From Myxococcales bacterium (GTDB lineage Bacteria; Myxococcota; Myxococcia; Myxococcales; JAKAPL01), in contig JAJXUD010000006.1 in assembly GCA_021783235.1 (NCBI GenBank), forward strand, positions 1-64,000: a stretch of DNA of 64,000 nt, read 5' to 3'. The notes beneath the pieces are model-generated. The model had not been told where the DNA came from, searched no databases, and saw only the letters and a program-made list of their open reading frames with translations. Made by a program: the position numbers and the translations under genes. Below are positions 53,190-62,771 of this stretch, in pieces. The stretch's first letter is position 1. Every line of letters starts with the position of its first letter.

Positions 53190-53855
53190 TCACGGCGGGT
53201 TCGCCGCGACGCCGAGCTTCTGACCGAGGTTCGTGTAGTAGCGCATCAACCCCGTCTGCAGCTCCGCGGGGCTCGTCGAGAGGGCATTCTCGTGCATCGA
53301 CATCGCGAGCTGCGTCACGCCGGCGGTGGGCGAGGTGAGTTCGAAGCTCGCGTCCCAGAGGGAGATGTATGAGGTGCCATCCACCTTCTGGAACGTCACG
53401 ACGACGTGAGTGGGATCCGCCAGGGTACCTTCGTCCAGCACGTGAACCCACTCGAGGTCGTAGACAAAGGAGATGATGTCGGTCAGCTCGTAGTGGATGA
53501 GCTGGTGGATCGGATGCTGGGGGTTCGAATCCGCCACACTGGTCACGGTGAAGGCGGTGGTGTGCGGGTCTTCGGTAACCGCCGGGTCCTGGAGCGCCTT
53601 CCAGACGAGCCCCAGGTCCGCGCTCAGGTAGCAGGTGGCGTCGGCCTGAGCGTAACCGCCGTCGTCGTTCTGAACCGCGGCCACGTTGCAGGTGGCGGGG
53701 TAGCTGTCGCCGCCGTCCGGGGCTGGCGGAGGAAGCGGCGCGTCGAGCGAGCCGGCGAGGTTCGGGTTCCAGGGCGTCTCCTTGACGCCTCCCCCACAGG
53801 CCAGGAGAGATCCCAGCGCGACGGCAACCGCGAACGGGAATGGAAACGCTCTCAT
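53190..53855 (-). CDS. Lipoprotein of unknown function
   Basis: The product is 221 residues. MRAFPFPFAVAVALGSLLAC has a lipobox. The mature part (from about 75) has alternating strands and a long helix (LSADLGLVWKALQDPAVTEDPHTTAF, WDASFELTSPTAGVTQLAMSM) reminiscent of SRPBCC-type folds, but no family can be assigned. The start at 53855 overlaps the PilZ gene stop by ATGA, so the two are co-translated. Confidence 0.65.
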   Translation of the reverse strand: MRAFPFPFAVAVALGSLLACGGGVKETPWNPNLAGSLDAPLPPPAPDGGDSYPATCNVAAVQNDDGGYAQADATCYLSADLGLVWKALQDPAVTEDPHTTAFTVTSVADSNPQHPIHQLIHYELTDIISFVYDLEWVHVLDEGTLADPTHVVVTFQKVDGTSYISLWDASFELTSPTAGVTQLAMSMHENALSTSPAELQTGLMRYYTNLGQKLGVAANPP

Positions 53856-54232
53856 CTTTTCGGAAGTTTTGATGCGAGGTCCCGAATGCGTCGCTGGTGC
53901 TCCGGCGACAGATCGAGAAATTTGACGTTCATGCCGGGACCGTCCGCTCCCGTGGCCGCGACGATTTCGCCGTGGCAAGCGATCTCGTTCGGTGCGCCCG
54001 GCAACGAAAACCGGAGCCTCACCCGGGTGCCGACCGGATGTGGGACCGTCTGCGTGAAGTAGGCCCCGCCCGCAGAGAGGTTCCCGGCGCGCTGGAAGTA
54101 GAGATCCTCCCCCTCCTCGGCCTCGACCCAGAGGTCGACCGGAACGCGCTGCTCCGAGCGCCGGTCGCCCCGCCGCCGCTCCTCCTTCACGGAGGCGACG
54201 AGGCGTCGCCGATCCTTCCCCTTCTCGACCAT
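53852..54232 (-). CDS. PilZ-domain protein
   Basis: The product is 126 residues. It has the c-di-GMP signature region RRGDRRSEQRVPVDLWVEAE (RxxxR) and, 25 residues on, the (D/N)xSxxG equivalent AGNLSAGGAYF, followed by a beta-barrel LRFSLPGAPNEIACHGEIV. It resembles the small myxobacterial PilZ proteins (TIGR02266-like). The RxxxR and NLSAGG pattern makes c-di-GMP binding plausible. Confidence 0.85.
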   Translation of the reverse strand: MVEKGKDRRRLVASVKEERRRGDRRSEQRVPVDLWVEAEEGEDLYFQRAGNLSAGGAYFTQTVPHPVGTRVRLRFSLPGAPNEIACHGEIVAATGADGPGMNVKFLDLSPEHQRRIRDLASKLPKR

Positions 54233-54260
54233 TCGCTCGCCATCCTACCAGAGCCGGCCG

Positions 54261-55046
54261 TCACTGTCCGCAGTTCGAGAGAACGATCCGGGCCTCGAGC
54301 TTCGGCGAGATCGGGCTGTGCGCGTCGAGGTAGGCCTCCACCGCATCGAGGTCGGTGTCGCTCGGGCTGAACGGGCCGCACTGCTGGGCCGCGCAGGCCT
54401 GCGCCATGGCCACGTGGCCGTCCTTGCCGAACGCCGTGAAGCTGTTCGTCACCACCGCGTACGTCGTCGTCGCGTCGGTGGGATCGACCCTCTTGCCCCC
54501 GACCACCACGGAGGTCACCCGCTGGCCCTCTTGGAGGATCTTGGTCTCCGTCGGATCCACCTTCTGGGCGAGTTGGCTGCAGTCCGCCGAAAACGAGAGC
54601 CCCGCGACCTGGAGAAACCAGCCGTTGAAGGCGGCCGGCAGGGACGAGACGGACCGCTCGAGCGTGCTCACGAGCTGCGCACCCGTGAGGTGGACGACGA
54701 CGAGGTGGTCCTGGTCCTCGAACGGCAGGGCATCCTGGAGCTCCTGCGCGCTGATGGGGCCGGCCGCGAGCGACTGCCCCACGCAGCCCTGGTTGTCGGC
54801 GTTCGCCGGGAAGGTCGGCGCCTCGCAGCGGATCGATCCCGCGTTCAGCAACCCCACCTGCGTGCCCGACGGCGCGGACGCCACGTAGGCGTCCGCGACG
54901 AAGTCGCCGAACAGCGTCTCCTGGGAACGCGACTGGTCCTTGTCGAGCGAGAGCGCCACCGCCGTGGAGCCGACCTGGGTCGAGTTCGTGATGGCGCTAT
55001 TCCAGCGCGGGCAGGCGGCGAGCCCGAGCGCCGCCGCCGTGGCCAT
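54261..55046 (-). CDS. Stand-alone 5'-nucleotidase C-terminal-domain lipoprotein
   Basis: The product is 261 residues. MATAAALGLAAC is a short signal with a lipobox. The body matches the 5'-nucleotidase C-terminal domain: QSRSQETLFGDFVADAYV, VGLLNAGSIRCE, ISAQELQDALPFEDQDHLVVVHLTGAQL and YAVVTNSFTAFGKDGHVAM. This domain binds the substrate base, but the N-terminal metallophosphatase domain is missing and none is seen upstream, where a TonB receptor ends. It may be a nucleotide-binding protein. The start is the only in-frame ATG nearby. Confidence 0.78.
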   Translation of the reverse strand: MATAAALGLAACPRWNSAITNSTQVGSTAVALSLDKDQSRSQETLFGDFVADAYVASAPSGTQVGLLNAGSIRCEAPTFPANADNQGCVGQSLAAGPISAQELQDALPFEDQDHLVVVHLTGAQLVSTLERSVSSLPAAFNGWFLQVAGLSFSADCSQLAQKVDPTETKILQEGQRVTSVVVGGKRVDPTDATTTYAVVTNSFTAFGKDGHVAMAQACAAQQCGPFSPSDTDLDAVEAYLDAHSPISPKLEARIVLSNCGQ

Positions 55047-55096
55047 TCCCCGGACCCAGGGGAGGCCGAGCGGAGACCGTCCTCGGCCGATCCGGC

Positions 55097-57268
55097 TCAG
55101 TAGTCCACGCGAAGCGCGCACGCGAGGCTCCGGGGCATCTGCGGCAGGTTCGGAACGTACTGCGAGAAGGGGGTCGGATTGTAGATCGGGGTTCCGGTGA
55201 CGTTGTAGACCCCGACGAACGCCCGGAAGAAGCTCCAGAACGTCTGCGTGGAGAGGACGAGGTCGAGATCCGCCTCGGCGGGAATGGTCCAGTAGTGAAT
55301 CGCCTCCAGCGGCGTCCGCTGGTCGCTCTGCCGGAAGTAGGCGTAGTGCCCGAGCGCCGTCAGCGTGAGGCCGAAGAACGGCCCCACCGAGGCGCCGAGG
55401 TTCGCGAGGAGTCGCGGCACGTCGGTGAGCTCGGAGACCGTCGGCCCGATCTGCGTCGCCGGCCCCTGGTACTCGAAGGTCGCCGTGTCGTCGTAGAGAT
55501 CCGAGACGTTGCCGAAGACCGAGAAGCCGGGGATGCGCAGCCGGAGCTGCGCCTCGAGCCCCCAGACCGAGACGTCGGCCGCGTTCTGGAGCGGGTTGTT
55601 CTGGCCGAAGATCGGCACCTGGACGATCTCGCCCGTGATGCCGTTGTGGAAGGCGTTGGCCGACAGGTCGAGTCCGCCGCCGGTGAGCGGAACGCTGGCC
55701 CCCACCTCGGCCTCGCCGGTGGTGATCCGCTCGGGGCCGAGCGCGGGGTTCCCGACGTAGCCGCCGTTCAAGTCGGCGTTGGTGTTGTCGTAGAGCTCCT
55801 GGAACGTCGGCGCCGAAAAGGCGGTGGCGTAGAGCCCCTTGACCCAGACGTTCGAGATCGGCCGGTAGACGATGGAGACGCGCGGGTTCCAGCTCGAGCC
55901 GAAGTCGGAATAGTCGTCGAGCCGCAAGCCCACCGTGGCCGAGAGCTGGGAGACGGGCTCGAAGATGTCCTGGACGTAGGCCCCGAGGATGTCGCGCGAA
56001 ACCCCGGCGAGCGGCGCGGCGTTGGGCGGCGGGCCGAAGGAGGCGGCGTCGCCCGCCTCCGTGAAGTTCTGCTGCGCGGAGAAGCCGGTGATGAGCCAAC
56101 GCTCGAGCTGGACCCCGGCGGTGGCGCTGTTGTGAAACGGCAAGGTCACCCCGAGCTGCGCCTCGCCGCCGAGCACGAGAGACTGCACCGAGAGCATCCG
56201 CTCCTCGCCGTTCGGGAAGAAGCCGTTCGCGTAGCCGTTGGGCGGATTCGAGAAGTAGCCCTGCGGCGTCAGCGCGATGAGGTCGTCGATCGACTGCCGG
56301 TCGGCGTAGGTCCGCAAGAAGAGCCGAAAGTCGTGGCCGAGCGGCGCCTTGTAGGACAGCTGCGCCTCGTCCTGGTCGAGCCCGATCGACCCCTGCGGAG
56401 CGTAGGTCGCGAGCGGCCCGAAGTATTCGCCGTGGGTCTCCGAGTAGAGCCGGCCCACGAGGGCGAGTTCGTCGCCGTCGACCAGGGCATCCGAGTACTT
56501 CAGGTGCAGATCGCCCGTCACCTGCCGTCTCCAGTCCGAGAGAGGGCCCGGGGTGGCCGACTGCGAGCCGCCCGACGGGAGCGGCGAGGGGTTCTGCGTC
56601 GAGAGGTAGTCGCTCGAGACCGTCTGGAGCGAACCGCCCCGGTACGCCTGGCCGATCGAGCCGCCGAAGTAGAGCTTTCCCTCGCGCTCGCCCGCGCCCA
56701 CCTGGTAGCGTTGCCCGTCGAGCCGGAAGGCGCCGCCGCCCGAGTCCTCCGCCTGGGCCAGCGCCACCACGCCGACGGGCTCGCGGGTGAAGACCTGGAT
56801 GACCCCCGCGAAGGCGTCGGTGCCGTAGAGCGCCGAGCCGGGGCCCCGCAGCACCTCCACGCGGTCGATCATCGCGACCGGCAGATCCAGCGGCGCGTAC
56901 CCATTGAAGGGGTTGTTGATCCGCTGCCCGTCGATGAGGACCAGGAGCTCGGCCGGGTTCGTCTGCCCCCGGAAGGTGATCTGGTCGTCGCCGAGCGAGG
57001 TGCGGCCCACGTCGACGCCGGTCACCCGACGGAGGACGTCGAGCAGCGTGCGGGCGCCCATCGCCGCGATCTCACGGCGATCGACGACCGTGACGACTGC
57101 GGGCGCGGTGTCGACGGTCTCGGGGCGCAGGTTCGCGGTGACGGTCTTCTCTTCCGCCTGCAGGAGCGTCAGCGTGTCCTCGAGCCCCGACTCGACGGGC
57201 GCCGCCGGCTCGACCGCCCGGGCCGAGGCGGCGAGCAGCGTCGCGACGATGGCAATGCGGGCGAACAC
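55097..57268 (-). CDS. TonB-dependent outer-membrane receptor
   Basis: The product is 723 residues from a GTG preceded by GGAGGGGGAG. Signal peptide VFARIAIVATLLAASARA. The plug domain (about 30-165) has TAPAVVTVVDRREIAAMGARTLLDVLRRVTGVDVG and the RVEVLRGPGSALYGTDAFAGVIQV motif. A 22-strand barrel follows, ending in a short aromatic tail (LRVDY). The ligand is unknown; it resembles BtuB/vitamin-type or colicin-type receptors. It is followed by the 5'-nucleotidase-domain gene and divergent from an OMP gene. Confidence 0.92.
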   Translation of the reverse strand: MFARIAIVATLLAASARAVEPAAPVESGLEDTLTLLQAEEKTVTANLRPETVDTAPAVVTVVDRREIAAMGARTLLDVLRRVTGVDVGRTSLGDDQITFRGQTNPAELLVLIDGQRINNPFNGYAPLDLPVAMIDRVEVLRGPGSALYGTDAFAGVIQVFTREPVGVVALAQAEDSGGGAFRLDGQRYQVGAGEREGKLYFGGSIGQAYRGGSLQTVSSDYLSTQNPSPLPSGGSQSATPGPLSDWRRQVTGDLHLKYSDALVDGDELALVGRLYSETHGEYFGPLATYAPQGSIGLDQDEAQLSYKAPLGHDFRLFLRTYADRQSIDDLIALTPQGYFSNPPNGYANGFFPNGEERMLSVQSLVLGGEAQLGVTLPFHNSATAGVQLERWLITGFSAQQNFTEAGDAASFGPPPNAAPLAGVSRDILGAYVQDIFEPVSQLSATVGLRLDDYSDFGSSWNPRVSIVYRPISNVWVKGLYATAFSAPTFQELYDNTNADLNGGYVGNPALGPERITTGEAEVGASVPLTGGGLDLSANAFHNGITGEIVQVPIFGQNNPLQNAADVSVWGLEAQLRLRIPGFSVFGNVSDLYDDTATFEYQGPATQIGPTVSELTDVPRLLANLGASVGPFFGLTLTALGHYAYFRQSDQRTPLEAIHYWTIPAEADLDLVLSTQTFWSFFRAFVGVYNVTGTPIYNPTPFSQYVPNLPQMPRSLACALRVDY

Positions 57269-57384
57269 GCGCTTGCTCCCCCTCCGTTCGAACTTCGACT
57301 CACTGTACCAGAAGCGCTGGACATTTGGCCGCCGACTTGAATACTCGCTCGCAGGCTCACGTCCCCTGGACCGAGAGGCCCCCC

Positions 57385-58098
57385 ATGCCGACCCGACCGC
57401 CAAGCCTTCCGCTTCCCGTGAGCTCGCTCTTTTTCGCCGCGATCGCGATTGGCTTCTTTCCGACCCGGGCGCTCTCGGAGCCGCTCGTCCTCTCGCTCCC
57501 GGACGAGGCGTCGCTCGGGCTCTTGCCCGAGCGGTTGCCGGGCGATCTGCTCGACCTCGGCTCCAGCCGGCTCATCGGCTGGCACCACGGCGGCCACCAC
57601 GGCGCGGGCGGCACGAACGAAGGACCGACCTTTGGCATCGACGCCGGCGGCGCCTTTCCGCTCCCCTCGAGTGGTCAGGAGGCGGCGGCGTCCGTCGCGC
57701 TGGGCGCGCGGGCCGGCTACCAGTGGGCCGATGGCATCGCGGTCCAGCTCCGCTACGACGACCTCGGGCTCAACCGGACCCTGCTCGCGAACTCCCAGCT
57801 CCAGTTTCTCACGGTCGGGATGCGCTACACCTTCCCCTACTTCTTGCCGATGCCGTTCATCGAGGCGATGGCCGGGTCCGCCTTCGTCAACTCGAGCGTC
57901 CCGGTCGAACCCGGCGGAGAGGTCGCGGCCGCTTTCTTTGGCGGCGCCGTCGGCGTCGGGCTCTCGGTGCCCCTGAGCCGTCACCTGAACCTCGACCTCG
58001 CCGCGCGCGACTACATGAGCGAGGCGGGCGCCGCGTTCCTCGACGTACTCACGGCGCAGGTCGGCATCGGCTTCACCGTCGGCGGACCTCCCCGCTGA
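57385..58098 (+). CDS. Outer-membrane beta-barrel protein
   Basis: The product is 237 residues. A signal peptide (to about 30, ...RALSEP) and a linker with His/Gly (WHHGGHHGAGG) precede an eight-strand OmpA/OmpW-like barrel: GARAGYQWADGIAVQLRYDDLGL, LTVGMRYTFPYFL, VGVGLSVPLSRHLNLDLAARDY and AQVGIGFTVGG. The HHGGHH patch could bind metal. It precedes the prohibitin-like gene by 24 bp. Confidence 0.75.
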   Translation: MPTRPPSLPLPVSSLFFAAIAIGFFPTRALSEPLVLSLPDEASLGLLPERLPGDLLDLGSSRLIGWHHGGHHGAGGTNEGPTFGIDAGGAFPLPSSGQEAAASVALGARAGYQWADGIAVQLRYDDLGLNRTLLANSQLQFLTVGMRYTFPYFLPMPFIEAMAGSAFVNSSVPVEPGGEVAAAFFGGAVGVGLSVPLSRHLNLDLAARDYMSEAGAAFLDVLTAQVGIGFTVGGPPR

Positions 58099-58122
58099 CC
58101 CAACCCGAAGGAGAACTCCGAG

Positions 58123-58998
58123 ATGAAGCAACGGTTCCCACTCTTCCGCTCCGCGCTCTGCGCCCTCGCCTCGCTCGCGGCCCTAGGCTCGGGCTGCGCT
58201 TATGTGAACGTCCCGCCCGGCCACGTCGCGGTCGATTGGACCACCGACGGCATGAGCGACAAGATCTACTCCCCGGGATCTTGGGGCATCGGCGTCTACG
58301 ATCAGCCGACGATCTTCGACGCCCGTTCGCAGGAGCGCGAAGAGCGGCTCAACGTCCTCACCGCCAACGGCGAGCGGATCATCCTCGACACCTCGATCCG
58401 CTACCACATCATCCCGAACGAAGCGCTGGCGCTCATCCAGAGCCTCGGCACCCACTACTACTCCATCCTGATCGGGCCGACGCTCCGCTCGCAGGCCCGG
58501 CGGGTCATCGGCCGCTACCTCCCCGAGGAGCTCTACTCGACGAAGCGCGAGGCCATCGAGCGGGAGATCCGCACTGGCGTCGAGCAGGGCATCCAGGGGC
58601 GCCACCTCATCCTCGAGGCGGTCCTGATCCGCGACGTCACCCTCCCAGAGGAGATCCAGCAGGCCATCAACGACAAGCTCCAGGCGGAGCAGAACACCCT
58701 CAAGCAGAAGTACCTCATCGAGACCGCCAAGCTGGTCGCGGATCGGCAGAAGATCGAGGCAGAGGGCGAGGCGCAGCAGGCCCGGATTCGGGCGCAGGGC
58801 CAGGCCGACGCGAAGAAGATCGAGGGCCAGGGTGTCGCGGCCTACGAGAAGGAGGTCGCCCAGAACCTGACGCCCGAGGTGCTCAAATTCCAGGAGATCG
58901 AGAACCTGAACCACCTTGCCCGCTCGAGCAACGCGAAGATCCTGATGTTCGGCGACAGCAAGACCGCGATCCCCCTCATCGACCTCAAGAACCAGTAG
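58123..58998 (+). CDS. SPFH/prohibitin-family lipoprotein
   Basis: The product is 291 residues. MKQRFPLFRSALCALASLAALGSGC is a signal with a lipobox, so the protein is lipid-anchored, not TM-anchored as in typical prohibitins. The SPFH domain runs about 30-200 (VNVPPGHVAVDWTTDG, LDTSIRYHIIPNEALAL, VEQGIQGRHLILEAVLIRDVTLP), then a coiled-coil (ADRQKIEAEGEAQQARIRAQG). Known relatives form membrane cages; this one would be on the periplasmic or outer side. Confidence 0.82.
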   Translation: MKQRFPLFRSALCALASLAALGSGCAYVNVPPGHVAVDWTTDGMSDKIYSPGSWGIGVYDQPTIFDARSQEREERLNVLTANGERIILDTSIRYHIIPNEALALIQSLGTHYYSILIGPTLRSQARRVIGRYLPEELYSTKREAIEREIRTGVEQGIQGRHLILEAVLIRDVTLPEEIQQAINDKLQAEQNTLKQKYLIETAKLVADRQKIEAEGEAQQARIRAQGQADAKKIEGQGVAAYEKEVAQNLTPEVLKFQEIENLNHLARSSNAKILMFGDSKTAIPLIDLKNQ

Positions 58999-59007
58999 CG
59001 CCCCAAA

Positions 59008-59059
59008 GGGCTCCCCTCCTCTCCCCTGGCCGTGCGCGCTGGGGAGAGGAAGGGGGCCC
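59008..59059. repeat. 19-bp-stem inverted repeat
   Basis: GGGCTCCCCTCCTCTCCCC (59008-59026) pairs with GGGGAGAGGAAGGGGGCCC (59041-59059) around a 14-nt loop, with one mismatch and one G-U. There is no T-run. It follows the prohibitin-like gene, so it may act as a bidirectional terminator or be a REP-like element. Confidence 0.6.
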
Positions 59060-59118
59060 GGCCTCGAGGCCCGTCCAGCCGGCATCCCGAGAGCCCCGCG
59101 GGGTATGCTCGCGCCCTG

Positions 59119-62100
59119 GTGCCACGCCCCCTTCGCCTCGCGCTCGTCGCGATTTCCCTCCCGCTCCTCTTCGAGGTGGCGCTGAACGGCTTCCTCGCCT
59201 CCCACCTCCTCGAGCGACTCGTCTCCGAGTCCGACCGCTCGGTCCTCCTTCACTACGACCGCGCCTGGGCGCTCTGGCCCTCGCGGGCCCACGTCGCGGG
59301 CCTCCGCGTCGCCGGCGAGGATCCGAACGTCCAGTTCGAGCTCGATGTGGCCAGGGCGACCCTCTCGCTCCAGCCGCTCGCGCTCGTCCACAAGCGGCTC
59401 CACGCCCGCTGGGTCCAAGCCGAGGGCGCCTCGTTCCGGCTGCGGCCCAAGCTTCGCCCCGAGAGCGTCGCGGGCGCCGGCCTGTCGAGCTGGCCCATCC
59501 TCCTCGACTTTTCCGGCCCGCCGCTGCGAGCGCCCGGCCCACCTCCTCCCGCGGGCCCTCGACCGCCGCCGGGCCACTACTGGACCGTGGTCGTCGACTC
59601 CGTCGACGGCGCGATGGGTGACGTCTGGATCGGCCCCTACCGGCTCTCGGGCCCAGGCCACGCCACCGGCCGCTTCACCTTCGAGCCGAAGACCCTCGTC
59701 GACGTCGACGGCCACCTCGACCTCGCGGGGGCCTCGCTCGAGGGGTACGGCATCCCGATCGCGCGTGCCCTGACAGGCACGGTGACCGCGTTCCTCCCCC
59801 CATTCGATCCCATGCCGATCCCGACCGTCGCGGTCGTCGGCAAGGGGATCGCCCATGCCGCGCTCGGTGGCGAGCTCCTCAGCCTCAGACCGCTGCATGG
59901 CCTCTTGCGCCGCCACCAGCTCGCGACGCCAGCCGCACGCTCGGGAAGCTTCTCCATCGACGCCACCCTGGATCACGGGCGGCTCGCCGCCGGCAGCCAC
60001 GCGGCGCTGCGCGCCCGCGACTTTCGCACCGCGGCGGGGCCGCTCGAACTCGTGGCCGGTGAGGCCGCCGCCGACGCCTCGGTCGACGCGGTGGCGACGG
60101 GCCCAGCGAGGCTGAAGCTCTCGCTCACCGCCGGGCCTCTCGCCGCGGTCCAGCCCGGCGACCTCTCGCCGCTGCTCGAGGGCGCCCGGTTCGGCCTGAC
60201 GGCCGAGACCGCCCGGCTCGACCTCCTCCACCGTCCCTTCGGCGATCTCTTGCTCCAGGCCAACCTCGCCTCGGCGACCCTCCCGAACCTCGCGAGGCTG
60301 GGATCCTTGCTGCCGCCCTCCGTCCGGCCCATGGCCGGCCACGCGGTCGTCGACGTCGCCCTCGAGCGGGCACCCGGCAGATCGCCGGAGGCCGCCGTCG
60401 ATGTCGAGGCCGACGGCCTCGAGCTCTCGCTTCCTGGGCTGCGCGTGCGCGGGTCGAGCCGGGCCAGCGCGCGGCTCTTCGGCATCGCGCCGCCGGGCGA
60501 GGCGCCGAGCCTCGTCCCCACGACGATCGCCGGACGGCTCGAGGCGAGCGCGGAGGCGAGCGCGTCGACGCAAGAGGGGGAGCCGCTCGGCGACGCCCAG
60601 CTTCAGCTCGAGGCGCGGCTTGAACCCTCCAGCCTGCGGCTCCAGTCGCTGCTCGAGCGGCTCTCCGGGGCCGTCCGTAGCCGCGGCGTCCTCGCGCGCC
60701 TGGATCCCCTCGCTCCGTTCCTACCCTCGGGGATCGGGCTGACTGGCGGGCGGGGGCGCTTCCACGCGGAGGCGGAGATCGCCCGCGGCGACGTGCTCCC
60801 TGGCAGCCGCCTCGAGCTCGAGCTCGACGCCATGGGCGCGCGGATCGGGGCGGCCGAGATCCGAGGAACCGGCCGCCTGCACGCGCGGGTGGCCGGCACG
60901 CCCGAGCGGCCCGAGGGGCGGCTTCGGCTCTCGATCGCCTCCTTCACGGCTCGCCTGAAGGGACGGCTCGCCCTGCGCGCCCGATCGATCTCGCTCGCGC
61001 TCGCGAGCCGAGAGCTCCGGCTCTGGCACGAGCCGCTCCGGGATCTCTCGCCGCGCCTCGCGTTCCAGGGTCTGGAGGCCCCGGATCTCGATGCCGTGCG
61101 GCCGATCTTGCCCCAGCCATTCTCGAGCCTGCCGCTCTCGGGGCGGCTCCTCGTCGACGGCTCCCTCGCGGGTGCTGCCGGGGACCGCTGGACGGGCAAG
61201 CTCGCCTTGCGCGGCCGAGACCTCCGCGCGCCGGTCGGTCCACTCCGGGTCGCGGCGCGAGTGGACGCCACCGCCGACCTCGCCGGCGCGGCGCCTCCGC
61301 TCTCGACCGGCCGATCCCAGCACGCCACGCTCGGCGGATCCCTGTCGGGCAGCTCCGGGCTGTCGCTCCAGCGCGGGACTGCGGAGACCGCGTCGCTCCA
61401 GCTCCTCTTCGACGGCCGGGTTCCCGAACGGCCCTTCTCGGACCTCGCGCCCTCGAAGCTCATCCGCGCGCTCGACGCCACAATCCACGCCGGCGGCCAG
61501 CTGAACGACCTCTCGGTCGTCGACCCCTGGCTGGCCAAGCTCTCGAAGGATCGGCCGCTGCGCGCCGAAGGCGAGGCCGGGATCGCGATCGACGGACAGC
61601 TCGCGAAGGGCCACGTCCTTCCCGGCGCGCGCGTGAGCCTGAGATCGACGCGGGCGACGCTCGCCTCGAACCTCGGCCTCACGCTCGAAACGAGCGCGTC
61701 CGCGGACGTCGAGGTCATCCAGAGCGCGGGCGACGCAACCCTGGACGTCCACGCGAGCCTGCCGAGCTACGAGCTGAGCGACCGTTCGGTCAGCATGCCG
61801 CTCCTGCGCGGCAGCGGAGCGACCGCCCACCTGAGCGCGCTGCTCCCCTCCCCGATTCCCTGGCGATGGCCCACCGGCTGGTCGGTGAGCGCCGGGCTCG
61901 GCGCGGCCGATCTTCCAGACCTCGCGAGCGCCGCGCTGCACCTGCCTCAGACGAGCCAGCTGCGGGTGGATGGCGGCGGCGCGCGGCTCCGCGCGGCGTT
62001 CTCGCTCGCGGCCGACGGCCGCCGCTCCGAGGACGTTCGGATCGTGGCCGACGAGACGCGGCTCGAGGTGGGGGGCAACCCCGTGACCTGTGACTGGAAC

Positions 62101-62646
62101 CTGCTGCTCGACCTGAGTCACCTCGACGCTGCCTCCCCGGTGTTGGATCTGCGCGGAAGCTCGCTCACCATCCGGCACGCCGACGTGACGAGCCTCGGCG
62201 AGCCCCGCGACTGGTGGGGGCAGTTCGAGGTGAAGAGGGGGGCGCTCGACCCCGGCGGGGTCGAGGGCCACCCCTTCTTCAACGGCAGTCTCTCCGCCCA
62301 CGCCCGCGATCTCCTCCCGCTGCTCGACCTCTACGGGACGCGGCTCGGAATCCCCGGGATCCTCGACTCGGCGCTCGACTTCGAGGGATTCGACGCCACG
62401 GGCGAGCTGACGCTCGGGCCAAAGCTCATTCAGATCGATCGCTTCAGCGCGACCGGCGAGATCCTCGACGCCCGGGGACGCCTGCGGCTCCACGACGGCG
62501 ACAAGCGGGGCCAGATCCTGCTGACGAGCGGTCCGCTCGCGGTCGGGGCCGACGTGGACGGCAAGAAGACCTCGATCCGGATCTTCGGAGCACGCAGCTG
62601 GTTCGACGAGACCGTGCGGGCGCCGCTCGCCGATACGGCTCCGTGA
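59119..62646 (+). CDS. Very large AsmA/TamB-like membrane-anchored protein
   Basis: The product is 1175 residues from GTG. One N-terminal TM (LRLALVAISLPLLFEVALNGFLA) anchors a long periplasmic region of repeating beta modules: VRGSLSA-like GRLL..DGSL, LDLAGASLEGYGIP, LELDAMGARIGAAEIRGTGRLHARVAGTPERPEGRLRLSIASF and near the end DARGRLRLHDGDKRGQILL. Pro-rich loops occur at about 135-155. The pattern fits AsmA/TamB-type lipid-transfer bridges. Function is inferred from the fold pattern only. Confidence 0.7.
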   Translation: MPRPLRLALVAISLPLLFEVALNGFLASHLLERLVSESDRSVLLHYDRAWALWPSRAHVAGLRVAGEDPNVQFELDVARATLSLQPLALVHKRLHARWVQAEGASFRLRPKLRPESVAGAGLSSWPILLDFSGPPLRAPGPPPPAGPRPPPGHYWTVVVDSVDGAMGDVWIGPYRLSGPGHATGRFTFEPKTLVDVDGHLDLAGASLEGYGIPIARALTGTVTAFLPPFDPMPIPTVAVVGKGIAHAALGGELLSLRPLHGLLRRHQLATPAARSGSFSIDATLDHGRLAAGSHAALRARDFRTAAGPLELVAGEAAADASVDAVATGPARLKLSLTAGPLAAVQPGDLSPLLEGARFGLTAETARLDLLHRPFGDLLLQANLASATLPNLARLGSLLPPSVRPMAGHAVVDVALERAPGRSPEAAVDVEADGLELSLPGLRVRGSSRASARLFGIAPPGEAPSLVPTTIAGRLEASAEASASTQEGEPLGDAQLQLEARLEPSSLRLQSLLERLSGAVRSRGVLARLDPLAPFLPSGIGLTGGRGRFHAEAEIARGDVLPGSRLELELDAMGARIGAAEIRGTGRLHARVAGTPERPEGRLRLSIASFTARLKGRLALRARSISLALASRELRLWHEPLRDLSPRLAFQGLEAPDLDAVRPILPQPFSSLPLSGRLLVDGSLAGAAGDRWTGKLALRGRDLRAPVGPLRVAARVDATADLAGAAPPLSTGRSQHATLGGSLSGSSGLSLQRGTAETASLQLLFDGRVPERPFSDLAPSKLIRALDATIHAGGQLNDLSVVDPWLAKLSKDRPLRAEGEAGIAIDGQLAKGHVLPGARVSLRSTRATLASNLGLTLETSASADVEVIQSAGDATLDVHASLPSYELSDRSVSMPLLRGSGATAHLSALLPSPIPWRWPTGWSVSAGLGAADLPDLASAALHLPQTSQLRVDGGGARLRAAFSLAADGRRSEDVRIVADETRLEVGGNPVTCDWNLLLDLSHLDAASPVLDLRGSSLTIRHADVTSLGEPRDWWGQFEVKRGALDPGGVEGHPFFNGSLSAHARDLLPLLDLYGTRLGIPGILDSALDFEGFDATGELTLGPKLIQIDRFSATGEILDARGRLRLHDGDKRGQILLTSGPLAVGADVDGKKTSIRIFGARSWFDETVRAPLADTAP

Positions 62647-62771
62647 CAGGCGGTCCCACGGCTCCGCTCGCAGGCGCCCCGCCTCGCCCGCCCCGCCCTG
62701 GGACCGAATTGGGTCGGACCCGACGCTGCATGCCACGAGGGAAAGGGCTAGACTGAGGGCTCATCGCCACT

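Noticed and set aside
57269-57384. Fur box upstream of the TonB receptor
   Set aside because: No GATAATGATAATCATTATC-like sequence in the divergent region.
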